A stretch of DNA of 15,439 nt from Sphingosinicella sp041621755 (GTDB taxonomy: Bacteria; Pseudomonadota; Alphaproteobacteria; Sphingomonadales; Sphingomonadaceae): contig JBFKAE010000065.1 of assembly GCA_041621755.1 (NCBI GenBank), positions 1 through 15,439 of the forward strand, written 5' to 3'. How positions within the stretch are numbered: the first letter of the stretch is position 1; each line of letters begins with the position of its first letter. Positions 5,798-13,133 of the stretch are shown piece after piece. A program made the translations under genes and the position numbers. The notes under the pieces were generated by a model. It saw nothing but the letters and a program-made list of their open reading frames with translations. It was not told the origin of the DNA and made no database searches.

Positions 5798-7474
5798 ATG
5801 GATGCTGCGGCGATCTGGACCAAAAACTACCAGCATCCTGTGCCGTGGGCGCATCACATTACGCCGATATCCCTTCCAGCCATGCTTGATGCCAGCGCCA
5901 GGCGCCGCCCGAACGCGGCGTGCATCGACTTTCTGGGCCGGATATACACTTATGCCGACATTGCCGATCAGGTAAACCGTGCCGCGCGGGGGTTTCAGAT
6001 TCTCGGCGTCCGGCGGGGTATCAAGGTTGGGCTGTTCCTGCCCAATTGTCCGCAATATGTCGTCGCGTATTACGCGATTATGAAGGCTGGCGGCACGGTG
6101 GTTAACTTCTCGCCGCTCTATACGTCTGACGAGCTTCGTCATCAGGTCGAGGACAGCGAGACCGACATCATGGTCTGTCTTGATGTTGCGCAGCTTTATC
6201 CGACGATTTCCGATGTGCTCGAAAATTCGCGCTTGCGCTGCCTCGTCGTCGGCTCACTCGCCGATGTATTGCCACCTGCAAAATCACTGCTGTATCGCGT
6301 GTTCAAACGACGTGAACGGGTCAAGGTCGAACCCGATATCCGTCATATCCGTTTTTCCAGCCTGCTCGGCATTGACGGGCTTGAGTCGCTGCCAGAAATC
6401 GACATTCACAACGACATTGCCTTGCTGCAATATACCGGAGGCACAACGGGGACGCCCAAGGGCGCCATTCTGACACACGCCAATCTTTCAGCCAATGCGC
6501 AGCAGGTTCAGGTGATTGACCCCGATCCCGATGGCCCTGACCGTATATTGGGTGCCTTGCCGCTGTTCCACGTCTTTGCCAATACCTGCGTTCTTAACCG
6601 TACCATCCTGCGGGGCGGTGAAATGGTGCTGCTGCCGAAATTTGAGCTTGGCCTGGCGCTGAAAACCATCCAGCGGCGCGAGATCACAGCGCTGCCAGGC
6701 GTGCCGACAATGTATCTGGCATTCCTCGATTCGGCAGAGATTGCCAAATATAATCTCACCTCGATTCGGCTGTGCATCTCTGGCGGCGCACCCATGCCGC
6801 TTGAGGTCAAACAGCGTTTTGAGGCGAAGACCAAGGCGTCGCTTGTCGAAGGATATGGGCTGACCGAAAGTTCCGGGGTCGTGTCGGTCAATCCCTATGA
6901 AACGGGTGGCAAGCCGGGGTCCATTGGCCAGCCCATACCCGGCACATGCGTTGTCATTGTCGACAAGGAAGACCCGACCAGACCTGCACCCGATGGTGAG
7001 CCGGGCGAAATCACCGTGTCCGGTCCGCAAATCATGCAGGGCTATTGGAACAAGCCCAAAGCCAATGCTGAAATCTTTGTCGATGGTCGCCTGCGCACCG
7101 GCGACGTCGGGTATATCGACGCGGATGGCTTTGTCTTTATTGTTGATCGGCTGAAGGACATGATCGTCGTAGGCGGCTTCAAGGCTTTTCCAAGCCAGCT
7201 CGAAGCGGTTCTTTACACCCATGAAGCGGTGCGCGAGGCGATCGTTATTGGTGTTCCTGACCCGTATCTTGGCGAACGCCCAAAGGCATTTGTAACGTTG
7301 CTCACCGGGGCGGAGGCCGATGAGGCGGAGCTTCTCAACTATCTCAATGCGCGCGTCGGCAAGCATGAACGTGCCGTTGCCGTTGAAATTCGCGACGCGC
7401 TGCCAAAGACCATGATCGGCAAGCTTTCGCGCAAGGAACTCGTCGAGGAAGAGCGTGCCAAGGTGAAGAACTGA
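5798..7474 (+). CDS. Long-chain fatty acid / dicarboxylate-CoA ligase (PimA-like)
   Basis: This 558-residue member of the ANL adenylating family activates a carboxylic acid to its acyl-AMP and then to acyl-CoA. The motifs are complete: the P-loop YTGGTTGTPKG (212-222), GYGLTES (352-358), the RTGDVGYID hinge region (433-441), DRLKDMIVVGG (450-460) and LPKTMIGKLSRKEL (535-548) with the catalytic lysine at K542. Sequence style and length fit the group annotated as long-chain-fatty-acid-CoA ligase or dicarboxylate-CoA ligase PimA in alphaproteobacteria; the substrate cannot be settled from sequence. The ATG at 5798 has GGAGACAAGGAC upstream. Lying 48 bases after the MBL hydrolase, it is probably in the same operon and under the same LiuR-like operator. 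Its product would feed beta-oxidation enzymes such as the dehydrogenases and crotonase in this window. Confidence 0.93.
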   Translation: MDAAAIWTKNYQHPVPWAHHITPISLPAMLDASARRRPNAACIDFLGRIYTYADIADQVNRAARGFQILGVRRGIKVGLFLPNCPQYVVAYYAIMKAGGTVVNFSPLYTSDELRHQVEDSETDIMVCLDVAQLYPTISDVLENSRLRCLVVGSLADVLPPAKSLLYRVFKRRERVKVEPDIRHIRFSSLLGIDGLESLPEIDIHNDIALLQYTGGTTGTPKGAILTHANLSANAQQVQVIDPDPDGPDRILGALPLFHVFANTCVLNRTILRGGEMVLLPKFELGLALKTIQRREITALPGVPTMYLAFLDSAEIAKYNLTSIRLCISGGAPMPLEVKQRFEAKTKASLVEGYGLTESSGVVSVNPYETGGKPGSIGQPIPGTCVVIVDKEDPTRPAPDGEPGEITVSGPQIMQGYWNKPKANAEIFVDGRLRTGDVGYIDADGFVFIVDRLKDMIVVGGFKAFPSQLEAVLYTHEAVREAIVIGVPDPYLGERPKAFVTLLTGAEADEAELLNYLNARVGKHERAVAVEIRDALPKTMIGKLSRKELVEEERAKVKN

Positions 7475-7536
7475 ACCGGCCGATCCGGACGTGAATTGCG
7501 CTGACCAGTTGACCCCCGCGCGCAGCCCGTTCAAAA

Positions 7537-7568
7537 CACTGTCGGACGTAACGCCGATCCAGTGGGGG
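7537..7568 (+). promoter_or_regulatory. Hairpin abutting the xseB ribosome binding site
   Basis: CACTG (7537-7541) pairs with CAGTG (7560-7564), and TCGG (7542-7545) with CCGA (7554-7557), leaving a two-base bulge and an 8-base loop. The G run (7564-7568) that serves as the xseB ribosome binding site starts at the base of this stem. An upstream GACCCCC (7511-7517) could pair with the same G run, so two exclusive structures are possible. A weak -35-like TTGACC lies at 7509-7514, without a convincing -10. Confidence 0.35.
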
Positions 7569-7572
7569 TTTG

Positions 7573-7824
7573 ATGACAGGTGCCGCGCGCGAATCAATCG
7601 ATGAGCTGAGCTTTGAGCAGGCGCTCGCCCAGCTTGAAAGAATTGTGCAGCAGCTCGAAGCTGGCGAGGTCGATCTTGAAGCCTCTATCGGGCTTTACGA
7701 GGAAGGGCAGCGCCTGAAAGCGTTCTGCGAAGGCAAGTTAAAGTCAGCGCAGGCGCGGATTGAAAAAATCCAGATCGGTCCCGATGGTACGGCCGGGGGC
7801 AGCGTCCCCTTTGATGCGGATTGA
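7573..7824 (+). CDS. xseB: Exodeoxyribonuclease VII small subunit
   Basis: This 83-residue XseB starts at ATG 7573, 4 bases after GGGGG; a TTG directly before it is a less likely start. The body SFEQALAQLERIVQQLEAGE and LEASIGLYEEGQRL is the family signature: a two-helix coiled-coil protein that binds the large subunit XseA. Exonuclease VII degrades single-stranded DNA from both ends. The catalytic subunit XseA is not in this window. The C-terminal tail (PDGTAGGSVPFDAD) is short and poorly conserved. The stop overlaps the proposed start of ispA, the usual xseB-ispA arrangement in many proteobacteria, so the two are probably translated from one message. Confidence 0.95.
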   Translation: MTGAARESIDELSFEQALAQLERIVQQLEAGEVDLEASIGLYEEGQRLKAFCEGKLKSAQARIEKIQIGPDGTAGGSVPFDAD

Positions 7825-8725
7825 TTGCGTGCGGGCGTCACTCAGTCTGAAACCGGCGCTTGATGCTATTGGCGTCGCCGTTGACCAGCGATTCGACAAG
7901 TTGCTGCCAATTCCCAACGATCCGCGAAAACCGCTCGTCGAAGCCATGCGCTATGCGGCGATGGGGGGCGGCAAACGCATGCGGCCATTATTGGTCGTCG
8001 CGTCTTGTGACCTGTTCCACGTCGACAAGGAGCGCGCGCTTCGCACGGCCATCGCGATTGAGTGCGTGCATGTCTACAGCCTGATCCACGACGATCTGCC
8101 GTGCATGGATGACGATGATACCCGCCGCGGCAAGGCGACGGTGCACAAGGCCTTTGACGAGGCGACCGCGGTGCTTGCCGGTGATGCGCTGCAGGCGCTG
8201 GCATTTGAAGTGCTTGCCGACGAGGCGACCCACGAAGACCCCTACGTGCGTTCGCAACTCGTTGTCGAGCTAGCCAAGGCGAGCGGCCCGCTCGGCATGG
8301 CGGGTGGGCAGATGATGGATCTGGTTGCCGAAAGGGAGACATTCGACCTGCCGACGACGACGCGCCTGCAACAGTTGAAAACGGGCGCACTTATCACCTT
8401 CGCGGTCGAAGCGGGCGCCATCATGGGCAAAGCGAGTGTTGAAACCCGCATGAAGCTCAAGGGTTTTGCACGTGATCTGGGCCTTGCTTTCCAGATTGCC
8501 GACGATCTGCTTGATGTCGAAGGCGACAGCGAACGCACCGGCAAGGCCTTGCGCAAGGACGCGGCGGCAGGCAAGGCGACGTTCGTATCTCTGCTTGGCC
8601 TCGACCGCGCGAAAAAACAGGCGGACATGCTGATCAATCAGGCGATCGACCACCTGCACGGTTTTGGCCAGGAGGCTGACCTTTTGCGCGCCATCGCACG
8701 CTTTGCGGTCGAGCGTGACAGATAA
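7814..8725 (+). CDS. ispA: Polyprenyl (farnesyl) diphosphate synthase
   Basis: This 303-residue trans-isoprenyl diphosphate synthase condenses isopentenyl diphosphate with allylic diphosphates, supplying farnesyl diphosphate for ubiquinone, hopanoids, carotenoids and undecaprenol. The first aspartate-rich motif is DDLPCMDDDD (D93, D94, D99), with the two-residue insertion typical of bacterial farnesyl synthases. The second is DDLLD (D230, D231, D234). GGGKRMRPLL (51-60) and QLKTGAL (187-193) are also present. The ATG at 7814 overlaps xseB by 11 bases; GTG 7829 is a possible alternative, while upstream TTG 7760 and ATG 7784 would lengthen the overlap without homology. Chain length cannot be fixed from motifs alone, so geranylgeranyl diphosphate is not excluded. 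It lies in a run with xseB and coaD. Confidence 0.93.
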   Translation: MRIDCVRASLSLKPALDAIGVAVDQRFDKLLPIPNDPRKPLVEAMRYAAMGGGKRMRPLLVVASCDLFHVDKERALRTAIAIECVHVYSLIHDDLPCMDDDDTRRGKATVHKAFDEATAVLAGDALQALAFEVLADEATHEDPYVRSQLVVELAKASGPLGMAGGQMMDLVAERETFDLPTTTRLQQLKTGALITFAVEAGAIMGKASVETRMKLKGFARDLGLAFQIADDLLDVEGDSERTGKALRKDAAAGKATFVSLLGLDRAKKQADMLINQAIDHLHGFGQEADLLRAIARFAVERDR

Positions 8726-8747
8726 TAGAATTAATAAGGAGGGTGGG

Positions 8748-9239
8748 ATGCGTGTAGGTGTTTATCCGGGGACATTTGACCCGATCACGCTCGGCCACCT
8801 CGACATTATCCGGCGTGGTGCAAAGCTTGTCGACAAGCTGATCATCGGTGTGTCGACCAACCCGTCGAAATCACCGATGTTTTCGCTCGATGAACGCATC
8901 ACGCATGTCGAAAACGAGGTCGCGGGCTTTGCAAATGGCAGTATCAAGGTTGTGCCATTTAATGCGCTGTTGATGCATTTTGCCGCCGAACAAGGGGCAA
9001 GCATGATCATTCGCGGGCTTCGCGCGGTTGCCGACTTTGAGTATGAATATCAAATGGCAGGCATGAACCAGCAGCTGAACAGTGAAATCGAAACCGTGTT
9101 TTTGATGGCCGACGTTGCGCTGCAGCCGATCGCCTCGCGGCTCGTCAAGGAAATCGCGCTGTTTGGCGGCGACATAGCGCCATTTGTGACGCCCGCAGTG
9201 GCTGCGGCTGTGAAGGTCAAAGTTGGGGAGAAGGCCTGA
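8748..9239 (+). CDS. coaD: Pantetheine-phosphate adenylyltransferase
   Basis: This 163-residue protein is the usual length for CoaD, which adenylates 4'-phosphopantetheine to dephospho-CoA, the penultimate step of coenzyme A synthesis. The nucleotidyltransferase motif is GTFDPITLGHLDI (8-20) with T14-x-G-H17. NPSKSP (38-43) and RGLRAVADFEYE (89-100) form the substrate and ATP sites, and SRLVKE (130-135) is the later phosphate-binding motif. The ATG at 8748 has a strong GGAGG six bases upstream. The open frame extends further upstream into ispA, but that part is not CoaD-like. It lies 22 bases after ispA and is probably cotranscribed. Confidence 0.97.
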   Translation: MRVGVYPGTFDPITLGHLDIIRRGAKLVDKLIIGVSTNPSKSPMFSLDERITHVENEVAGFANGSIKVVPFNALLMHFAAEQGASMIIRGLRAVADFEYEYQMAGMNQQLNSEIETVFLMADVALQPIASRLVKEIALFGGDIAPFVTPAVAAAVKVKVGEKA

Positions 9240-9306
9240 TATTCAGGCGCCATCCAGGGTGGCAGTGCAATATGCTTGTGAAGGATTTGGTATCTTGAGG
9301 ATTGCG

Positions 9307-10005
9307 ATGATGAAGTTTCTGGCGCTTGTATTCGGCGTGTTTCTGGGTACGGCTGCGTTTGCGCAAGATGCCCCGACCGCAACCTCGCAACCCGCCGGTC
9401 CCGATCTTGAGAATATTCTCTATCTCGACCTGTCGACCGGTGGGCGCGTGACCATTTTGATGCGGCCGGATGTGGCGCCAGGTCATGTCGAGCGGATTCG
9501 CACCCTGACCCGTCGCGGCTTTTACGACGGGTTGATTTTTCACCGCGTCATTGAGGGCTTCATGGCGCAGACTGGCGACCCGCAAGGCACCGGCGCTGGC
9601 GGTTCCGATCTTCCCGATCTTAAAGCTGAATTCAATCGCCTGCCGCACATGCGTGGTACAACGTCGATGGCGCGCACCGATGATCCTGATAGCGCCAACA
9701 GTCAGTTTTTCATCATGTTCATGCCCAATACCGCGGCGATGGATGGCAATTATACCGGCTGGGGGCGTGTGATTGCCGGCATGGAATATGTCGACAAGAT
9801 CGCGCGCGGCGAACCGCCGGTCAATCCGTCCAAAATCATCAAGGCGAGCATTGCAGCCGACAGCGTTGCATCGACACCGGCGGCACCCGCACCGGCTGTG
9901 GTTTCTGTACCACTGGAAGAGCCTGCGGCTGAAGCCACAGCTGAAGATGAGGTTGAAGCCGAGATTGAAACTGAAGAGGCTGCGGCGACAACCGTACCGA
10001 ACTGA
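9307..10005 (+). CDS. Secreted peptidyl-prolyl cis-trans isomerase (cyclophilin)
   Basis: This 232-residue precursor starts at ATG 9307, six bases after GAGG; ATG 9310 is equivalent. Residues 1-19 (MMKFLALVFGVFLGTAAFA) are a classical signal peptide with an AFA cleavage site, so the mature protein should be periplasmic. The cyclophilin domain (about 35-185) has GFYDGLIFHRVIEGFMAQTG (71-90, R80 catalytic), GTGAGGSDLPDLKAEF (94-109), MARTDDPDSANSQFFI (121-136) and YTGWGRV (149-155). A tail of about 45 residues rich in Ala, Pro, Glu and Thr follows and is probably disordered. The enzyme would speed proline isomerisation during folding of exported proteins. Its stop codon touches the queA start, so it heads a ppiase-queA-tgt operon. 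Confidence 0.94.
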   Translation: MMKFLALVFGVFLGTAAFAQDAPTATSQPAGPDLENILYLDLSTGGRVTILMRPDVAPGHVERIRTLTRRGFYDGLIFHRVIEGFMAQTGDPQGTGAGGSDLPDLKAEFNRLPHMRGTTSMARTDDPDSANSQFFIMFMPNTAAMDGNYTGWGRVIAGMEYVDKIARGEPPVNPSKIIKASIAADSVASTPAAPAPAVVSVPLEEPAAEATAEDEVEAEIETEEAAATTVPN

Positions 10006-10006
10006 T

Positions 10007-11032
10007 TTGCGCGTAGACGACTTCGATTTCGACCTGCCATCCGAACGTATTGCGCTTCGGCCCGCAGTGCCGCGCGACAGTGCGCGCATGCTTGTCGTGC
10101 GCCCCGATGGCCTGGCTGATCGCCACGCTCGCGATCTTGCCGATCTTCTGAAGCCCGGCGACGTTCTTGTTTTCAACGATACGAAAGTTATCCCTGCGCA
10201 ACTTTTCGGTACGCGTGGCGCGGCGAAGGTCGGCGTTACGCTTCACAAGCGTGAAGACGCCTACGCATGGTGGGCATTCGTCAAAAACGCCAAGCGGTTG
10301 AAACAGGGTGACCGCGTTGCCTTCGGCGCTGAACTTGCCGGCTATGTCGAGGCGCGTGGCGATGACGGCAGCATAATGTTCCGTTTCGAATGTGATGGTC
10401 CGCTTGAAGCTGCGCTGCACAGTGCCGGCACCATGCCGTTGCCGCCTTACATAGCCGGAAAACGCGCCGCCGACGCCCGCGATGCAGAGGACTATCAGAC
10501 GCTCTATGCCGCAAAGGAAGGCGCTGTTGCTGCGCCCACCGCTGGCTTGCACTTCACGCCAGAGCTTTTCGCCGCGATTTCAGCAAAGGGCATTTCGCGC
10601 GAAACGCTGACGCTGCATGTTGGTGCAGGCACGTTCCTGCCCGTCAAGGTCGACGACACGGATGATCACAAGATGCACGCCGAATGGGGGGTGATTGACG
10701 CCGCAACCGCGTCACGGCTGAACGCGGCGCGCGCGGCGGGCGGCCGGATCATTCCGGTCGGCACAACATCACTCCGCCTGCTTGAAAGTGCAGCGCGCGC
10801 GGATGGTATTGTCGAACCGTTCGAGGGCGACACGGCGATTTTCATCACGCCGGGCTATAAATTCAAGGCGACGGATGCGTTGATGACCAATTTTCATTTG
10901 CCGCGCTCAACCTTGTTCATGCTGGTCAGTGCGTTGATGGGCCATGACACAATGCGCAGCGCCTATGCGCACGCGATTGCCGAAAATTATCGCTTTTATT
11001 CCTATGGCGATGCGAGCTTGTTGTTGCCCTGA
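10007..11032 (+). CDS. queA: S-adenosylmethionine:tRNA ribosyltransferase-isomerase
   Basis: This 341-residue QueA transfers and isomerises the ribosyl part of S-adenosylmethionine onto preQ1-modified tRNA, giving epoxyqueuosine at the wobble position of GUN anticodons. The family motifs are clear: RVDDFDFDLPSERIALRP at the N-terminus, VFNDTKVIPAQLFG, APTAGLHFTPEL, LHVGAGTFLPVK, GTTSLRLLES and LMTNFHLPRSTLFMLVSALM. The start is taken as TTG at 10007 because homology begins exactly there (MRVDDFDFDLP) and no ATG or GTG fits; in-frame sequence further upstream only mirrors the cyclophilin tail in another frame. The TTG lies one base after the cyclophilin stop, with no good ribosome binding site, so translation is probably coupled. 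tgt follows, completing two steps of one pathway. Confidence 0.96.
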   Translation: MRVDDFDFDLPSERIALRPAVPRDSARMLVVRPDGLADRHARDLADLLKPGDVLVFNDTKVIPAQLFGTRGAAKVGVTLHKREDAYAWWAFVKNAKRLKQGDRVAFGAELAGYVEARGDDGSIMFRFECDGPLEAALHSAGTMPLPPYIAGKRAADARDAEDYQTLYAAKEGAVAAPTAGLHFTPELFAAISAKGISRETLTLHVGAGTFLPVKVDDTDDHKMHAEWGVIDAATASRLNAARAAGGRIIPVGTTSLRLLESAARADGIVEPFEGDTAIFITPGYKFKATDALMTNFHLPRSTLFMLVSALMGHDTMRSAYAHAIAENYRFYSYGDASLLLP

Positions 11033-11071
11033 GCTTGCTTGCGACATGGCTCCATGCCAAAGCCTGCCGTC

Positions 11072-12202
11072 ATGACAACCCGCTTCTCATTTTCGATAGA
11101 TGCAACCGACGGCAAAGCGCGTGCTGGCAAGATTTCGATGCTGCGCGGGGAGATCCGTACGCCGGCCTTCATGCCGGTCGGAACGGCGGCGACGGTCAAG
11201 GCGATGAAGCCCGGCGATGTCCGTGCCACGGGGGCCGACATCATTTTGGGGAACACTTATCATTTGATGCTGCGGCCCGGCGACGAACGGGTTGCGCGGC
11301 TTGGTGGTTTGCATGACTTTATGGGCTGGGAGCGGCCGATCCTGACCGATTCTGGCGGATTTCAGGTCATGAGCCTCGCCGACCTCACCAAAATGAGTGA
11401 GGAGGGGGTTTCATTCGCCTCGCACCTTGATGGATCGCGGCATATGCTGAGTCCTGAACGCTCGATGGAAATCCAGCGCAATCTTGGTAGCGATATCGTC
11501 ATGGCATTTGATGAGTGTACGTCATGGCCGGTGACGCGCGACATTGCGGCCAGCTCGATGGAACGCTCGATGCGTTGGGCAAAGCGGTCGCGAGACGGGT
11601 TTGATAGTGGCGCTGACCATGCCGCCCGCGCGGCGTTATTCGGTATCCAGCAGGGGTCGATGTTCGAAGACCTGCGCCGGACGTCGTCGGCGCGTCTGGT
11701 CGATATTGGTTTTGATGGTTATGCGATTGGTGGGCTTGCGGTCGGTGAAGGTCAGGAGCAGATGTTTGCCGTTCTCGACTATGCGCCCGATATGCTGCCG
11801 ATTGATAAGCCACGCTATTTGATGGGTGTCGGCAAGCCTGATGACATTGTCGGCGCCGTCATGCGCGGCGTTGATATGTTCGACTGCGTCCTGCCGACCC
11901 GGTCTGGTCGCACGGGACAGGCGTTTACGCATGATGGTCCAATCAACATCAAGAATGCGCGCTTTGGCGAGGATACGGGGCCACTTGACCCTGAATGCGC
12001 GTGCAACGTCTGTGCGGGCTTCAGCCGCGCTTATTTGCATCATCTTGTGCGGTCGGGTGAAATCCTTGGCGCGATGCTGATGACAGAGCATAATCTGTCA
12101 TTTTATCAGCATCTTATGGAATCACTCCGAAAGGCGATTGGCGACGGCAATCTGGCAGGTTTTGCCGCGGGCTTTGTTGCGCGCTATCGCAAGCAGACCT
12201 GA
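11072..12202 (+). CDS. tgt: tRNA-guanine transglycosylase
   Basis: This 376-residue Tgt exchanges guanine 34 for preQ1 in GUN-anticodon tRNAs, the step before QueA. D93 (LTDSGGFQVMS) and D271 (DCVLPTRSGRTGQ) are the catalytic aspartates. DECTSWP carries C149 in the substrate pocket, as in the Zymomonas enzyme, a sphingomonad relative. GGLAVGEG (220-227) binds the base. C309, C311, C314 and H340 make the zinc site. ATG 11072 gives the common start MTTRFSFSIDATDG. ATG 11054 or TTG 11039 would add 6 or 11 residues; none has a strong ribosome binding site. The gene follows queA by 39 bases and ends 9 bases from the convergent crotonase gene, with no terminator hairpin in between. Confidence 0.97.
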   Translation: MTTRFSFSIDATDGKARAGKISMLRGEIRTPAFMPVGTAATVKAMKPGDVRATGADIILGNTYHLMLRPGDERVARLGGLHDFMGWERPILTDSGGFQVMSLADLTKMSEEGVSFASHLDGSRHMLSPERSMEIQRNLGSDIVMAFDECTSWPVTRDIAASSMERSMRWAKRSRDGFDSGADHAARAALFGIQQGSMFEDLRRTSSARLVDIGFDGYAIGGLAVGEGQEQMFAVLDYAPDMLPIDKPRYLMGVGKPDDIVGAVMRGVDMFDCVLPTRSGRTGQAFTHDGPINIKNARFGEDTGPLDPECACNVCAGFSRAYLHHLVRSGEILGAMLMTEHNLSFYQHLMESLRKAIGDGNLAGFAAGFVARYRKQT

Positions 12203-12211
12203 GACTCCTCG

Positions 12212-13003
12212 CTATCGCCCTTTGAATTCGGCTTTACGCTTTTGTATGAACGCGCTGACGCCCTCGGCAAAATCCTCGGTGCGGCCAGCGGTGAACTGAT
12301 GGCGGCGTTCAATCTGCAAGGCTTCGGTCAGCGACGCCTCAAGGCACTGACGCACGCCATGCCGGATCAATGCATAGGCCTTGGTCGGACCGGCTGCGAG
12401 ACGGGCTGCCATTGCAGTGGCCTCGTCCATCAACATGTCGTCATCGACAACCTTGTAAATCATGCCCCAGTCGAGCGCCTGTTCTGCGGGAATGCGTTCG
12501 CCGAGCATCATCATCGCCTGCGCGCGTGCCCGCCCGGCGAGCCGTGGCAGCAACCATGTTGAACCGAAATCGGGAACCAGGCCAATATTGACAAAGGCCT
12601 GCAGGAAATAAGCGGATCGGGCGGCGATGACGATATCACCGGTCAATGCGAGCGAGCAGCCAGCGCCCGCTGCGGGGCCGTTGACGGCTGTGACGACCGG
12701 TATCGGGAGATTGAACAGCCGTTCGAGAAAAGGGTTATAATGGGATTCGAGAATGGCGCCGACATCATCGGGCGAAATGCCAGTCGCATCGCCGTCTCCC
12801 GAGAGGTCAGCACCCGAGGAGAATCCTCGCCCCGAACCTGTCAGCAGCAGAACGCGGGCGCTGCCTTGATCGCGCAACGTGTCGATGGCATCGATCATTT
12901 CCGACAAGGTCTGCTTGGCAAGGCCATTTAGCTTGTCCGGACGGTTGATGGTCAGCTTTGCGACGGCGTTTGTTTCATCAAGCAATATATGTTCATAGGC
13001 CAT
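12212..13003 (-). CDS. Enoyl-CoA hydratase/isomerase family protein (PaaG-like)
   Basis: This 263-residue crotonase-fold protein has the CoA-thioester oxyanion hole in GRGFSSGADL (58-67) and NGPAAGAGCSLAL (108-120). Compared by eye with mitochondrial enoyl-CoA hydratase, both catalytic glutamates are replaced (near F138 and A163), and the loop reads NIGLVPDFGSTWLLPRLAG with an aspartate at D145. That pattern is typical of PaaG (1,2-epoxyphenylacetyl-CoA isomerase) and related delta3-delta2-enoyl-CoA isomerases. An isomerase is therefore more likely than a hydratase, though substrate is open. The ATG at 13003-13001 has GGGAAC about 10 bases upstream. The gene converges on tgt. No other phenylacetate genes are here, so I do not give it the symbol paaG. 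Confidence 0.9.
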   Translation of the reverse strand: MAYEHILLDETNAVAKLTINRPDKLNGLAKQTLSEMIDAIDTLRDQGSARVLLLTGSGRGFSSGADLSGDGDATGISPDDVGAILESHYNPFLERLFNLPIPVVTAVNGPAAGAGCSLALTGDIVIAARSAYFLQAFVNIGLVPDFGSTWLLPRLAGRARAQAMMMLGERIPAEQALDWGMIYKVVDDDMLMDEATAMAARLAAGPTKAYALIRHGVRQCLEASLTEALQIERRHQFTAGRTEDFAEGVSAFIQKRKAEFKGR

Positions 13004-13133
13004 GTGCAGCGTGTTCCCGATCTTATTGGACTTCCAGCCCTACATAGCGTGCGGTCACGTCTGTGACACCGCTCAATAATAAGAAGTGGTCGCTTTTGTC
13101 TGCTGCCATGCGTGATCAGTCAGAGAGTCAATT
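13004..13133. other. Intergenic region upstream of the crotonase gene
   Basis: These 130 bases separate the end of the diguanylate cyclase from the crotonase start, both on the minus strand. The only structure seen is GTCAC-GTCT-GTGAC (13054-13067), 5-base arms that could form a small hairpin or an operator. No U tract follows it on either strand, and no convincing promoter was found. Confidence 0.4.

Noticed and set aside
6488..7597. Long open frame (369 codons) on the minus strand
   Set aside because: It lies antisense to the acyl-CoA ligase, whose motifs are complete. The frame has no recognisable domain and reflects G+C-rich codon use.
8664..8747. Longer N-terminus for CoaD
   Set aside because: In-frame extension overlaps the ispA end and is not CoaD-like; the strong GGAGG sits before ATG 8748.
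9223..9306. Longer N-terminus for the cyclophilin
   Set aside because: It would bury the signal peptide; GAGG is well placed for ATG 9307.
12203..12211. Bidirectional terminator between tgt and the crotonase gene
   Set aside because: Only nine bases lie between the stops and no stem with a U tract is visible nearby.
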